Notes: generated by a model from the sequence alone, not told the origin. A stretch of DNA of 64,000 bases from Pseudomonas viridiflava (GCF_900580675.1 NZ_UTBG01000012.1:21593-85592), one strand, 5' to 3'; positions 8,199 through 17,929 are shown, counted from the first letter of the stretch. Translations and numbers: made by a program.

Positions 8199-9272
8199 AT
8201 GGTCAGAGGCCTGTTGTGCGTTGTCCTGCTGTCAGTCACCGTCTTCGCCCACGCCGAAACCTGGCCAGACAAGGAGTGGGCCAAGGGCACCCCCCTCACA
8301 GGCCCTGCTGTCGAAGCCCTCGCCACCTACGCCTTCCCCCCGCGTGACGACGCCACCCGCCAAGGCATCCGCACCGATGCGCTGCTGGTGATCCGCGACG
8401 GCGAAATCATCTATGAACGCTACGCCGCGCCCACCAGCGCCAGCACGCCGCACCTCACCTGGTCCATCAGCAAAAGCCTGATGGCCACCGTGCTCGGCGT
8501 GGCCTACGGCGATAACCGCTTCAAACTGACCGACCCGGTTGCGCGCTTTTACCCGCCGATGAAACAGCACCCCACGGTGACCATGGGCGACTTGCTGCAC
8601 TGGGCCTCCGGCCTGGACTGGCAGGAAGACTACGAATTCGCCCCGCTGAAATCCTCGGTTGTCGCGATGCTCTACACCCGTGGCCACGCCGACATGGCCG
8701 AGTTCGTCGCCGGCACGGAGAGCTTCAGCGCCCCGGGCCAGGCGTTCCGCTATTCCAGTGGCGACAGCAACCTGCTGTCCGCTGCGCTCAAAGGCATGCT
8801 CGGCCACAAGGCCTACATGAGTTACCCCTGGGATGCACTGTTCAAACCGCTGGGCATTCGCAACGCCACCTGGGAAACCGACGCCGACGAAACCTTCGTC
8901 GCCTCGTCTTACGCCTACCTGACCGCCCGCGACCTGGCACGCGTCGGCTTGCTGATGGCGAGGGATGGGCGCTGGGGTGAAGAGCAGCTGGTGCCGAAAG
9001 CCTGGATCGCGTTCAATCGCCAGCCTTTCGCCCCCTATAAGACCGGCCAGGATGAAGCCGTGCCGGGCGGGCATTGGTGGCTCAATCAAGGAACCCCGCG
9101 CCCCTGGCCCGATGCCCCCGCCGACACCTTCGCCGCCCTCGGCCACTGGGGCCAGGCGCTGTACGTGATGCCCGACGAACACCTGGTGATCGTGCGCTAC
9201 GGCGATGATCGCGACGGCAGCTATAACCACAACGAACTGTTGAAACGTGTCCTCGCGGCGGTGCAACCATGA
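8199..9272 (+). CDS. Periplasmic serine hydrolase, class C beta-lactamase-like
   Basis: Exported beta-lactamase/DD-peptidase-fold hydrolase of 357 residues. The signal peptide ends near Ala-His-Ala-Glu (residue 20). The catalytic SxxK is S89-I-S-K92, and the YxN-equivalent is YSSGD. SGLDWQEDY, DALFKPLGI and GHWGQALYVMPDEHLVIVRYGD follow family patterns. Similar proteins in the family cleave esters, 6-aminohexanoate dimers or peptides; the substrate here is unknown. The last 4 nt overlap the next gene (ATGA), so the two are coupled. A Pho box stands upstream. Confidence 0.85.
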   Translation: MVRGLLCVVLLSVTVFAHAETWPDKEWAKGTPLTGPAVEALATYAFPPRDDATRQGIRTDALLVIRDGEIIYERYAAPTSASTPHLTWSISKSLMATVLGVAYGDNRFKLTDPVARFYPPMKQHPTVTMGDLLHWASGLDWQEDYEFAPLKSSVVAMLYTRGHADMAEFVAGTESFSAPGQAFRYSSGDSNLLSAALKGMLGHKAYMSYPWDALFKPLGIRNATWETDADETFVASSYAYLTARDLARVGLLMARDGRWGEEQLVPKAWIAFNRQPFAPYKTGQDEAVPGGHWWLNQGTPRPWPDAPADTFAALGHWGQALYVMPDEHLVIVRYGDDRDGSYNHNELLKRVLAAVQP

Positions 9273-9583
9273 TCCGTCGTCGCCCGTTTACCAGCCTGCT
9301 ATTGCTGCTGTTGCTCGCTCTGTCGGGTTGGGTCTGGCACGAGCGCGTCAACCTGCAAGCCTTCCCCAACATCATCGCGGCCTACACCGCCAAGGAGTAT
9401 TGCTCGTGCCGGTACGTGGCGAACAACCCGGCCGAATATTGCCGTGGGTACGTGAAGCAGTACGTGCCGACCAGCGCGTTCAGCGATAACCCGGAGCGCA
9501 GTGAAGTGACGGCAAGCGGGTTGGGGCGCACGCACAGTGCAAGGTGGATGGGCGAGCGCCAAGGCTGTCGCCTGACCCCCTGA
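9269..9583 (+). CDS. Small exported cysteine-containing protein of unknown function
   Basis: A protein of 104 residues with one N-terminal membrane or signal segment (LLLLLLLALSGWVWH) and a short periplasmic part. The motifs CSCRY, YCRGYVKQYVPTSAF, VTASGLGRTHSARW and GERQGC place five cysteines in the exported part, suggesting disulfides. The ATGA overlap with the serine hydrolase implies a functional pair. I recognise it as a conserved Pseudomonas family but not its function. Confidence 0.75.
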   Translation: MIRRRPFTSLLLLLLLALSGWVWHERVNLQAFPNIIAAYTAKEYCSCRYVANNPAEYCRGYVKQYVPTSAFSDNPERSEVTASGLGRTHSARWMGERQGCRLTP

Positions 9584-9598
9584 CCCACCAAAATCCCC

Positions 9599-9685
9599 TG
9601 TGGGAGCTGGCTTGCCTGCGAAGGCGGTGTATCAGCCAATGCATCAGTTGACTGACTCGCGCCTTCGCGAGCAAGCCCGCCCACA
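9599..9685. repeat. REPIN, imperfect
   Basis: Left arm TGTGGGAGCTGGCTTGCCTG and right arm ending GCAAGCCCGCCCACA. The arms are of different REP subtypes (GCTGG versus GCGGG), and the right arm has lost bases in the terminal box, so this is a decayed or hybrid element. Confidence 0.8.
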
Positions 9686-9751
9686 TTGGATTTGCGCCGC
9701 TCGTGACATTGAGCTTAAGGTTCGCTCAGGTTTTTCGCCCCACGAGTCCTT

Positions 9752-10342
9752 ATGTTCAACGCTTCGCTATTCAAACCCCTGGCCTTCGCCCTGCTGGCCG
9801 CTGCCACCGTGCCCGCTCACGCCGATTGGTACCTGGACAACGAGTCCTCACGCCTGTCGTTCGTTACCACTAAAAACACCGAGATTGCCGAGGTCCAGCG
9901 CTTCCTGGTGCTGCACGGCAAGGTCGACAGCAAGGGCGCGGCCAAGGTGGAAGTGGAGCTGGAATCGGTCAACAGTGGCATTCCGTTGCGTGACGAGCGT
10001 ATGCGCAATGACCTGTTCCAGATCAAGACCTTCACCGACGCGCTGATCAGCGCGCAGATCAACCTGCAGCCGATCAACGACCTGGCCCCCGGCGCGCAAC
10101 TGGAGTTGCGCTTGCCGTTGAGCGTCACCTTGCATGGCAAGACCCAGATCTACAGCGCCGAATTGTTGGCCACGCGCCTCGACGACCGACGCTTCCAAGT
10201 GGTGACCCTGGAACCTGTGGTGCTGCATGCCGAGGATTTTGACCTGGCGCCGGGCGTGGCCGTGTTGCGCAAGGCGGCTGGGGTCAAGTCGATCAGTTTG
10301 TCGGTGCCGGTGGGTGCGGTACTGATCTTCACGGCGCGCTGA
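9752..10342 (+). CDS. YceI-family periplasmic lipid-binding protein
   Basis: YceI lipocalin-like beta-barrel of 196 residues that binds isoprenoid-type lipids in the periplasm. The signal peptide ends at PAHA-DW (about residue 25), followed by DNESSRLSFVTTKN, VEVELESVNSGIPLRDERMRNDLF (diagnostic YceI block) and LRLPLSVTLHGKTQ. It is followed after 1 nt by the PLD-type gene, suggesting one transcript. Ligand unknown. Confidence 0.88.
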   Translation: MFNASLFKPLAFALLAAATVPAHADWYLDNESSRLSFVTTKNTEIAEVQRFLVLHGKVDSKGAAKVEVELESVNSGIPLRDERMRNDLFQIKTFTDALISAQINLQPINDLAPGAQLELRLPLSVTLHGKTQIYSAELLATRLDDRRFQVVTLEPVVLHAEDFDLAPGVAVLRKAAGVKSISLSVPVGAVLIFTAR

Positions 10343-10343
10343 C

Positions 10344-11501
10344 ATGAGCGGCGCGGTGTTCCCGTGGCGCAGCGCCAACCGTTTCGAGTTGTTGATCGAC
10401 GGCCCGCAGTTCTTTCCGCAGATGCTGGTGGGCATTGCCCGGGCTGAGCAGCAAGTCGATCTGGAGTTGTATCTGGTGGAGGCCGGGGCCTGCGCCGATG
10501 CCATGGTTCAGGCGTTGGTCCTGGCTGCCGAGCGCGGCGTGCGCGTACGTTGCCTGTTTGATGATTACGGCAGCCTGGCCTTTACCCTCGGGCTGCGCAA
10601 ACGCTTGACCGACGCGGGGGTGGAGCTGCGGTTTTACAATCGCCTGAGCTGGCGGCGCTGGATGCGCAACCTGTACCGCGACCACCGCAAGCTGTTGCTG
10701 ATTGACCAGGAGACCGCCGTGGTCGGCGGCACCGGCGTCACCGATGAGTTCTGGACGCCGGGGCAAGACACCGCCGAATGGCATGAGGTGATGGTGCAGA
10801 TCAGCGGCCCGCTGGTGCTGGACTGGCAGGCTTTGTTTGATCGCCAATGGCACGCCAATGCAGCGCGCCGCGAGTGGAAGCCCGCCACGCATTTCGGTTT
10901 GCCGCGGCTACCCAAGCTGCCGGCGTCGGGGCCTGGCCTTGGCCGCGTGGCGTATGCCGACGCCCGCCAGCACCGCGATATCTTGCAGTCGCTGATCCGC
11001 GCGTTGAACAGCAGCCAGCACCGCATCTGGCTGGCGACCCCGTATTTCCTGCCGACCTGGAGCGTGCGCCGTGCCTTGCGCCGCGCCGCCGGGCGTGGGG
11101 TGGACGTGCGTTTGCTGCTGACGGGCCCGCGCACCGATCACCCGTCCGTGCGGTATGCCGGGCACCGTTATTACCCGCGTTTACTGCGCGCTGGCGTGCA
11201 GATTTTTGAATACCAGCCGTGCTTCCTGCACTTGAAAATGGTGCTGGTGGACGACTGGGTGAGCATCGGCTCATGCAACTTCGATCACTGGAATTTACGC
11301 TTCAACCTGGAAGCCAACCTGGAAGCGCTGGACCCGGCGTTGACCCAGGCGGTGGCGGGCAGTTTCGAACGGGATTTTGCCCAGAGCCAGGCGGTGAGCC
11401 TGGAGGCGTGGAAGTCGCGGCCGTTGTGGCGGCGGGTGAAGCAGCGGGTGTGGGGCTGGATTGATCGGTTGGTGGTGAATTTGCTGGATCGGCGGGGGTA
11501 G
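10344..11501 (+). CDS. clsB: Phospholipase-D superfamily cardiolipin synthase-like protein
   Basis: Likely phosphatidyl transferase making cardiolipin. It has 385 residues and two HKD motifs: HRKLLLID near residue 114 and HLKMVLVDD near residue 295, the latter with GSCNFDHWNLRFNLEANLEAL, typical of ClsB/YbhO. No N-terminal membrane helices, unlike ClsA. The gene starts one base after the YceI stop. The symbol is by family similarity; substrate not proven. Confidence 0.85.
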   Translation: MSGAVFPWRSANRFELLIDGPQFFPQMLVGIARAEQQVDLELYLVEAGACADAMVQALVLAAERGVRVRCLFDDYGSLAFTLGLRKRLTDAGVELRFYNRLSWRRWMRNLYRDHRKLLLIDQETAVVGGTGVTDEFWTPGQDTAEWHEVMVQISGPLVLDWQALFDRQWHANAARREWKPATHFGLPRLPKLPASGPGLGRVAYADARQHRDILQSLIRALNSSQHRIWLATPYFLPTWSVRRALRRAAGRGVDVRLLLTGPRTDHPSVRYAGHRYYPRLLRAGVQIFEYQPCFLHLKMVLVDDWVSIGSCNFDHWNLRFNLEANLEALDPALTQAVAGSFERDFAQSQAVSLEAWKSRPLWRRVKQRVWGWIDRLVVNLLDRRG

Positions 11502-11531
11502 GGTGCCCCCGCCGTTCGCCTACAACGCTGC

Positions 11532-14500
11532 TTAGAACAGCAGCGTGTATTGCGCCGTAAGGCTTTGATCGTGTGTGCGCTCACCTTGCTGGCGGCTGAA
11601 GCCCAGGTCCAGCGTACTGTCGCGGCTCAGGCGTGCGGTGGCGCCCAGCTCTATTCGGGTGCTTTGGCGGTCCAGCGGTGCGCCGCTCACACTCATCACT
11701 CGGCCGCCATCCCAGGCTGCTTTGGCGGTGGGGTGCAGGTCGCCGCCGGCATGGGTGTAAGCCAGGCCGCCGCGCAGGCTCAACCACGACGGGCCGATCC
11801 GGGCCTTGCCCAGGTCCAGGTTGACGCGCACACCGCCGGTGGCCAGGTTGACGCTGTCTTTCGAGGCTTTGCCGCGCAGTGCCGCGATGCCGCCGCGCTC
11901 GTTGTACCCTTCGCTGCGCTGTTGCACATTGGCCAGTTGCACGTACGGCTGCCAATCCCAGAAGTCATGGCTGAACCGGTAGTTGGCCTCGGCAAAGGTC
12001 TGCAGGGTGCGGCTGGCGTACTTGGCGGACAGTCGGTTTTCGATGCCGGGGAAGCTGACGCGGCGTTTGGTTTCGATCTCATGCCAGGCGTAGGCAATGC
12101 CGCCATACAGGCCGAATGCGTCCCAGGTGTGACCGGCGTGAACGCCCAGTTGGTAGCTGTCGACACTGGCTTTGCCGCGAGAGCCGGCCTTTACGTCGGT
12201 ACGGCCGCTGCCTGCCACTACGCCCAGACGGGTGCCCTGTTCCAACGGGTGATCGAAGCCGACCAGCAGGCCGGTGGTGCTGTGGGCTGCACGCGAGGTG
12301 CCGCTGTCGCCGCCAAGCTGGCCGGACTGGCGAGGCATTTGCACCCACGCGCCGCGGTTGTTCGCTTGCGGCCCGGCTGAGCGATTGCCTGGCGCGAGGC
12401 GCTGACGGTTGAACACCGCCTGGCGCAACACGCGGCTGTTTTCGATCAGCACTGCCTGGGTGCTGGGGTGCAGTTCGCCGCTCAACTGGTCCAGTGCCGA
12501 CGGCGCCTGGTCGGGGAACAGTGCCGTCAGGCGTTGCACCAGCGGCGAGGTCAGTGCATCGGTGTCGGCGGCATTGGCGACAGCGCGCTGGTTGGGCGTT
12601 TCGGCGGCCGAAGCGAGTAAGCGGCCACGGCCGAATTCCACCAGCAGGCTGTTGGCTTCCTTGATCTGCGACACGCTGAGGAACGGCGAAAACTCACGAC
12701 GGTCGATCGCGGCAAACTCGCCGCTCAAGGCCGCGTTGGCCTGCAGGATGCTGTAGCGCTGGCCGAGGTAGTAGCTGTTGGGTTGTGCGCTGAGGTACAG
12801 CGTGCCGCCGGTGATCGACGCCTGGTTACTCACCTGCAGCTTTGCGGGTGCGGTCGGGGCGGCCAGCCCGGTCATCAAGGTTGAACCGGCGGCTTGCCGG
12901 TAGTTACCGTCGACGGCCAGGGAGCCGTTGAGGCGCAACGTGCCGCCGTCGACGTTGACGTCGCCCTTGAGCGTATTGATGCCGTCCAACTCCAGAATGC
13001 CCTGCTTGAGCGTGGCCCCGGCAAAGCTGTTATTACCGCTCAGGCGCAGCCAGCCGATACCGGTTTTTTCCAGGCGCCCGGGGCCGCTGATGTCGTTGCG
13101 CCAATCGTCCCAGGCGCCGCCTTGCCAGACAATCGCACCGCCGGCGGGGCGGTCCATATTGACCACGGTGTCGACGCGCATCTGGCCGGGGCCGTCGATG
13201 GCTTTTTTCAGGTTCATCAGACCCCAGCCGTAAACGTCGTCGACGCCAGGGGCACCGAGGTCGGTGGCGGTGGTCAGCAATACATCGCGGATTTGCGGGT
13301 TATTGAGGTAGGGGAAACGCTCCATCAACAGGGCCAGCCCGCCGGTGACGTGGGGGGCGGCCATAGAGGTGCCGGAATTCAACGCATAACCCAAGTCCGG
13401 TTTATCTCCGGTCACGGTGAAGCCGTTGATATTACCGTCCAGGTCAACGCTGTTTTGCGTTTGTATCGACCCAGTAACCCAGGACGAGTTGATATCCGTC
13501 CCGGGCGCGGCCAGGCACCAGTCTTTGCTGAAGCCGCAGCGCATGGAAACATCGCTCAAGGTCAGCTCTTTATTCAAGTTGACGACAGTCAACCAATAGG
13601 GCTCCAACGCTGCAAGCGCACGTGGCAGGTTGGACTGCAGTCCGGCATTGGGCGCTGTTTGCGGGGATTCGTTTGCTGTGGTCAGGTTGCCTGCTGCCCA
13701 GACGTGCAGCATTCCATACTGGATGGCGTTGTCGGCTATGGCCTTGAGTTCTGTATAAACGGGGGGCCCGGTTATGCTCAATGCAATGTCCAGCTCTGCT
13801 TCATCCGCAGGGGAAAATGGGCTCCCCCAACTGTGATTGACGACGCGCACATTATGTCTGTGCAAATCGGCATAGGCGGCGTCTACCGCTGCGGCTGTTG
13901 GAAGGGGGGCTCTCAAAACATCGGTTATGGCAATCGGGCCTCCCAGGTAGGTATTGCCGAACTTGCGCACTGCACTCAGGTTGGCCCCGTAAGCCACACC
14001 ATGAACCCCGGCGCCATCACGATTGGCCAGTGCCGTACCGGCAACGTGAGTGCCATGTGCCTCGTAGGTAGCACCTGCCAGCCCGAGATATTCATCAAGT
14101 TGCTCTCGGGTAAGGCTGCCGTCGGCGATGAGTTCTTCAAGGGCAGCCAATGCTTCGGGTGGCAACGTGTCGAGTACGGTTACAGCGGCGCGATCACCTT
14201 CGGCGTAGAAGCAACCATTTTCCAGCGAGGCCCCACTGATGCAGCCGTTGTCAGCCATCAGTACGCCTGTATTCGGCTTCCCGGAAAATTCGCGATGACG
14301 CAGGTCGGTTCCCGTGTCGTAAACCGCCATTTGCACCCCGGCACCACTCAAGCCCCGTGCATAAGCGAACTCGGCGCCGACTGCGCCCAACCCCCAGTTA
14401 CTCTTGAACTCTTCACTGCGCCAACTCGCTGCATCGTGCGGTCGACCCTGTTCTTGATAGGTCGCCGCCTCAACGGCCGTACCCGACAGGCAGGCGAGTA

Positions 14501-14585
14501 CACAGAGGGCGATGGCATTTCGCTTGAACGAGGTTTGAACGGTCGTTTTTCTGGCTGACTGCCGAAGGTTTTCCGTGGGCGACAT
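11532..14585 (-). CDS. Autotransporter subtilisin-like (S8) serine protease
   Basis: Type Va secreted protease of 1017 residues. Signal peptide (AIALCVLACLSGTAVEA), then the S8 domain with catalytic Asp90 (VYDTGTD), His177 (AHGTHVAGT) and Ser407 (NSGTSMAAPHVTGG). A passenger beta-helix follows (GPGRLEKTGIGWLRLSGNNSF patterns, residues about 480-640). The C-terminal 12-strand translocator (about residues 730-1017) ends in the outer-membrane signature YTLLF. The ATG at 14585 has AGGTG 8 nt upstream; a GTG 9 nt earlier lacks an SD. Similar to SphB1/PspA-type pseudomonad proteases. Confidence 0.92.
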   Translation of the reverse strand: MSPTENLRQSARKTTVQTSFKRNAIALCVLACLSGTAVEAATYQEQGRPHDAASWRSEEFKSNWGLGAVGAEFAYARGLSGAGVQMAVYDTGTDLRHREFSGKPNTGVLMADNGCISGASLENGCFYAEGDRAAVTVLDTLPPEALAALEELIADGSLTREQLDEYLGLAGATYEAHGTHVAGTALANRDGAGVHGVAYGANLSAVRKFGNTYLGGPIAITDVLRAPLPTAAAVDAAYADLHRHNVRVVNHSWGSPFSPADEAELDIALSITGPPVYTELKAIADNAIQYGMLHVWAAGNLTTANESPQTAPNAGLQSNLPRALAALEPYWLTVVNLNKELTLSDVSMRCGFSKDWCLAAPGTDINSSWVTGSIQTQNSVDLDGNINGFTVTGDKPDLGYALNSGTSMAAPHVTGGLALLMERFPYLNNPQIRDVLLTTATDLGAPGVDDVYGWGLMNLKKAIDGPGQMRVDTVVNMDRPAGGAIVWQGGAWDDWRNDISGPGRLEKTGIGWLRLSGNNSFAGATLKQGILELDGINTLKGDVNVDGGTLRLNGSLAVDGNYRQAAGSTLMTGLAAPTAPAKLQVSNQASITGGTLYLSAQPNSYYLGQRYSILQANAALSGEFAAIDRREFSPFLSVSQIKEANSLLVEFGRGRLLASAAETPNQRAVANAADTDALTSPLVQRLTALFPDQAPSALDQLSGELHPSTQAVLIENSRVLRQAVFNRQRLAPGNRSAGPQANNRGAWVQMPRQSGQLGGDSGTSRAAHSTTGLLVGFDHPLEQGTRLGVVAGSGRTDVKAGSRGKASVDSYQLGVHAGHTWDAFGLYGGIAYAWHEIETKRRVSFPGIENRLSAKYASRTLQTFAEANYRFSHDFWDWQPYVQLANVQQRSEGYNERGGIAALRGKASKDSVNLATGGVRVNLDLGKARIGPSWLSLRGGLAYTHAGGDLHPTAKAAWDGGRVMSVSGAPLDRQSTRIELGATARLSRDSTLDLGFSRQQGERTHDQSLTAQYTLLF

Positions 14586-14713
14586 AGTCCGCACACCTGC
14601 ACATTGGGAAGGGCAGGCAGAGTGCGTGATCAGCTAAGGGGGGCGATGTCGGACGCGGCTTATTGGGAAGTGTGTAGAGTTACTTTTGGCTGTGCAGTAC
14701 AGGCACTGCGCAG

Positions 14714-14738
14714 GCCCCCTCCAAGGAAAGGAGGGGGC
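14714..14738 (-). terminator. Hairpin downstream of bglX
   Basis: Perfect 9-bp stem GCCCCCTCC / GGAGGGGGC with a 7-nt loop, directly after the bglX stop. There is no clear U-run, so it may be a terminator or a 3' stabilising structure. Confidence 0.55.
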
Positions 14739-14746
14739 TGCACGTA

Positions 14747-17038
14747 TTACAACAGCTCGAAGGTCTGCTGCTGAACATCCTGGGAATCCAGGCCGATCTG
14801 CACATTGAACTCGCCGGGTTCGGCGGCGAATTTCAGCTGGGTGTTATAGAACTTCAAGTCGTCTTCGGTGAGGGTGAAGTGCAGCGTGCGCTCCTCGCCT
14901 GCCTTGAGCATGACCTTCTGGAAGTTCTTCAGCTCCTTGATCGGGCGGATCATCGAACCGGCCACGTCCTGGATATACAGCTGCACCACGGTTTCGCCAT
15001 CGACCTTGCCGGTGTTTTTCACCGTGACACTGGCGTCGAGCTTGCCGGTCTTGTTCAGGGTGGTGGACGACAGCGCCATGTCCGACAGGCTGAAGGTGGT
15101 GTAGCTCAGGCCGTACCCGAACGGGAACAGCGGCCCCGTGGTGTCATCGAAGTACTGCGAGGTGTAGTTGCCTGGCTTGCCCGGCGTGAACGGTCGGCCG
15201 ACGGTCAGGTGGTTGTAGTAGGTGGGAATCTGCCCCACCGAGCGTGGGAAGGTGATCGGCAGCTTGCCCGACGGGTTGTAGTCGCCGAACAGTACGTCGG
15301 CGATGGCGTTGCCGCCTTCGGTGCCGGCAAACCAGGTTTCCAGGATCGCGTCGGCCTGTTTGTTCTCCTCGACAATCGACAGCGGACGGCCGTTCATCAA
15401 CACCAGCACCAGCGGCTTGCCGGTCGCCTTCAGCGCCTTGATCAGGTCGCGCTGGCTTTGCGGGATGTTCAGGTCGGTACGGCTGGAGGATTCGTGGGAC
15501 ATGCCGCGCGATTCGCCCACGGCAGCCACCACCACGTCGGCATTCTTCGCGGCTTTTACCGCTTCGTCGATCAGCTCCTGTGCCGGGCGGGTATCGTCCA
15601 CCACTTCCGGCGCATCGAAGTTGAGGAAGTTGAGGTAGTCGACCACTGCCTTGTCATTGGTGATGTTGGCGCCTCGGGCATAGATGATCTTGCCCTTTTC
15701 GCCGATCACCGCGTTCATGCCGTCGAGCAGGGTCACCGATTGCTCCGGTTTGCCGGCGGCGGCCCAACTGCCCATCATGTCGATGGGGGCCTTGGCCAAG
15801 GGGCCGACCAGGGCGATGGTCGCGGACTTTTTCAGCGGCAGGGTGTTGTCCTGGTTTTTCAGCAACACCAGACTGCGGCGCGCGATATCACGTGCGTCGC
15901 TGCGGTGCAGGCGGCTTTCGGCGTAGGTGTCGGCCGGGTCATCCTCGGCCTTGCCGATGCGCAGGTACGGGTCCTTGAACAGGCCCATGTCGTACTTGGC
16001 GCCGAGCACTTCGCGCACGGCGTTGTCGATGTCGCTCTGTTCGATCTCGCCGGACTTGAGCAGCCCAGGCAATTCCTTGCCGTACAGCGAGTCGTTCATG
16101 CTCATGTCGATACCGGCCTTGATCGCCAGCTTCGCGGCTTCACGCCCGTCCTTGGCCACGCCGTGCTTGATCAGCTCGACGATCGCGCCATGGTCGCTCA
16201 CGGCCAGGCCCTTGAAGCCCCAGTCCTTGCGCAGCAGGTCGTTCATCAGCCAGGTATTGGCGGTGGCGGGCACGCCGTTGATCGAGTTCAGCGCTACCAT
16301 CACACCGCCGGCACCGGCCTTGATGGCTGCGTGGTAGGGCGGCAGGTAATCCTGGTACATCTTGACCGGGCTCATGTCGACCACGTTGTAGTCGCGCCCG
16401 CCTTCCACCGCGCCGTAGAGGGCGAAGTGCTTGACGCTGGCCATGATGCTGTCGGCATTCGCGGGGCTCACGCCCTGGAAGGCCTTGACCATCACTTCGG
16501 CAATCCGCGAGACCAGATACGTGTCTTCTCCGAAGCCTTCGGAGGTGCGGCCCCAGCGTGGGTCGCGGGAGATGTCGACCATCGGCGCAAAGGTGATGTC
16601 GAGGCTGTCGGCGGCGGCTTCCTGGGCGGCGATGCGCCCGGAGCGGCCGATGGCGTCCATGTCCCAGCTGGAGGCCAGTGCCAGGCTGATCGGGAAGATC
16701 GTGCGGTGGCCGTGGATCACGTCATAAGCGAAGAACATCGGGATCTTCAGCCGGCTGCGCATGGCCGCGTCCTGCATCGGACGGTTTTCCGGGCGGGTGA
16801 TCGAGTTGAATGTGCCACCGATACGGCCGGCGGCGATTTCCTTGCGGATCATCTCGCGGGGCATTTCGGGGCCGATGCTGATCAGGCGCAATTGGCCGAT
16901 CTTTTCATCCAGGGTCATTTGCTTGAGCAGGTCGCTGACAAACGCGTCCTTGTCTTTAAGCGCAGCAGGCTTTGTTTCTGCCCAGACGGGGTGGGTGGCC
17001 AGAGTGGCAACAAGGCCGAGCAAACACAGCTTCTTCAT
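14747..17038 (-). CDS. bglX: Periplasmic beta-glucosidase (glycoside hydrolase family 3)
   Basis: Hydrolyses beta-glucosides in the periplasm. It has 763 residues, as in BglX. The signal peptide ends at HPVWA-ET. The GH3 N-domain has DITFAPMVDISRDPRWGRTSEGFGED and nucleophile Asp282 in GLAVSDHGAI. The GH3 C-domain has SLVLLKNQDNTLPL and AAVGESRGMSHESSSRTDL. A fibronectin-III-like end (KNTGKVDGETVVQLYIQD) closes the protein. I chose the start at 17038 (MKKLCLLG) over an upstream in-frame start because it gives a clean signal peptide. Confidence 0.95.
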   Translation of the reverse strand: MKKLCLLGLVATLATHPVWAETKPAALKDKDAFVSDLLKQMTLDEKIGQLRLISIGPEMPREMIRKEIAAGRIGGTFNSITRPENRPMQDAAMRSRLKIPMFFAYDVIHGHRTIFPISLALASSWDMDAIGRSGRIAAQEAAADSLDITFAPMVDISRDPRWGRTSEGFGEDTYLVSRIAEVMVKAFQGVSPANADSIMASVKHFALYGAVEGGRDYNVVDMSPVKMYQDYLPPYHAAIKAGAGGVMVALNSINGVPATANTWLMNDLLRKDWGFKGLAVSDHGAIVELIKHGVAKDGREAAKLAIKAGIDMSMNDSLYGKELPGLLKSGEIEQSDIDNAVREVLGAKYDMGLFKDPYLRIGKAEDDPADTYAESRLHRSDARDIARRSLVLLKNQDNTLPLKKSATIALVGPLAKAPIDMMGSWAAAGKPEQSVTLLDGMNAVIGEKGKIIYARGANITNDKAVVDYLNFLNFDAPEVVDDTRPAQELIDEAVKAAKNADVVVAAVGESRGMSHESSSRTDLNIPQSQRDLIKALKATGKPLVLVLMNGRPLSIVEENKQADAILETWFAGTEGGNAIADVLFGDYNPSGKLPITFPRSVGQIPTYYNHLTVGRPFTPGKPGNYTSQYFDDTTGPLFPFGYGLSYTTFSLSDMALSSTTLNKTGKLDASVTVKNTGKVDGETVVQLYIQDVAGSMIRPIKELKNFQKVMLKAGEERTLHFTLTEDDLKFYNTQLKFAAEPGEFNVQIGLDSQDVQQQTFELL

Positions 17039-17299
17039 GAATATCCTTTTTCGGCTCACTGCACAGCATCAAGGGAACGCCGTCGGCCAAAATGTGGGGA
17101 GCGTCTATTGTTGTTCGGGTGTTGTTCAGATAAATGCAGCACACTTCTCTGAACGCTTATTTATGAACTCTTCGTGGCGCTGGGCATCTTTTAGCTGATT
17201 GGCTCGATGCATGCCAGTAGTGGTGGCGGATTATGCCCCAAGCGCGTGGTCTATAGGGTTAGTCGTCACATTCCATCAAGATCGGGCAGGAGAAACACC

Positions 17300-17911
17300 A
17301 TGCAAGCAGCACAAGGTTACCGCTGGGGCTTGAAAGCCGCGGTTCTGTTATTGATCAGCACGGTGCTGAGCGGTTGCGGCATCAACAATATTCCGACCCT
17401 GGATGAACAGGCCAAAGCCGCCTGGGGCCAGGTGCAAAACCAGTATCAACGCCGCGCCGACCTGATCCCCAACCTGGTGGAAGTGGTCAAGGGCTATGCC
17501 GCCCATGAGCAAGACACCCTCACTGCCGTGATTGAGGCGCGGGCCAAGGCCACCTCGATCCAGGTGGATGCCAGCACCCTCGACAACCCGGAAAAGCTCA
17601 AGCAGTTCCAGCAAGCCCAGGACGGCTTGAGCGGTGCCCTCAGCCGCCTGATGGTGGTGTCCGAGCGCTACCCGGACCTCAAGGCCAACCAGAACTTCCT
17701 GGCCCTGCAATCGCAACTTGAAGGCACTGAAAACCGTATCGCCGTGGCCCGCCGTGACTTTATCCAGGCGGTGCAGGCCTACAACACCGAAATCCGCACC
17801 TTCCCTGGTCGCCTGTGGCACAGCGTGATGTACAGCGACTTGCCGGTCCGCGCCACGTTTGAAGCCACCAGTGCCGATGCCGATAAAGCGCCGCAAGTGA
17901 AGTTCAAATAA
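17300..17911 (+). CDS. lemA: LemA-family membrane protein
   Basis: A protein of 203 residues with N-terminal hydrophobic segment AVLLLISTVLSGCG, where SGC may be a lipobox, then the LemA helical domain: YQRRADLIPNLVEVVKGYAAHE, FQQAQDGLSGALSRLMVVSERYPDLKAN, and ENRIAVARRDF. RBS CAGGAG lies 8 nt before the ATG. It heads a LemA-TPM-TPM operon (18 nt to the next gene). Known as a membrane family with an exposed C-terminal helical bundle; biochemical role unsettled. Confidence 0.9.
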   Translation: MQAAQGYRWGLKAAVLLLISTVLSGCGINNIPTLDEQAKAAWGQVQNQYQRRADLIPNLVEVVKGYAAHEQDTLTAVIEARAKATSIQVDASTLDNPEKLKQFQQAQDGLSGALSRLMVVSERYPDLKANQNFLALQSQLEGTENRIAVARRDFIQAVQAYNTEIRTFPGRLWHSVMYSDLPVRATFEATSADADKAPQVKFK

Positions 17912-17929
17912 GACTTTCCTGAGGTGTCG

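Noticed and set aside
12894..14558. Long plus-strand frame opposite the autotransporter protease
   Set aside because: No family features; catalytic triad and translocator are intact on the minus strand.
14879..17152. Long plus-strand frame opposite bglX
   Set aside because: Low-information composition (His/Gln/Val/Asp), no motif; bglX is complete on the other strand.
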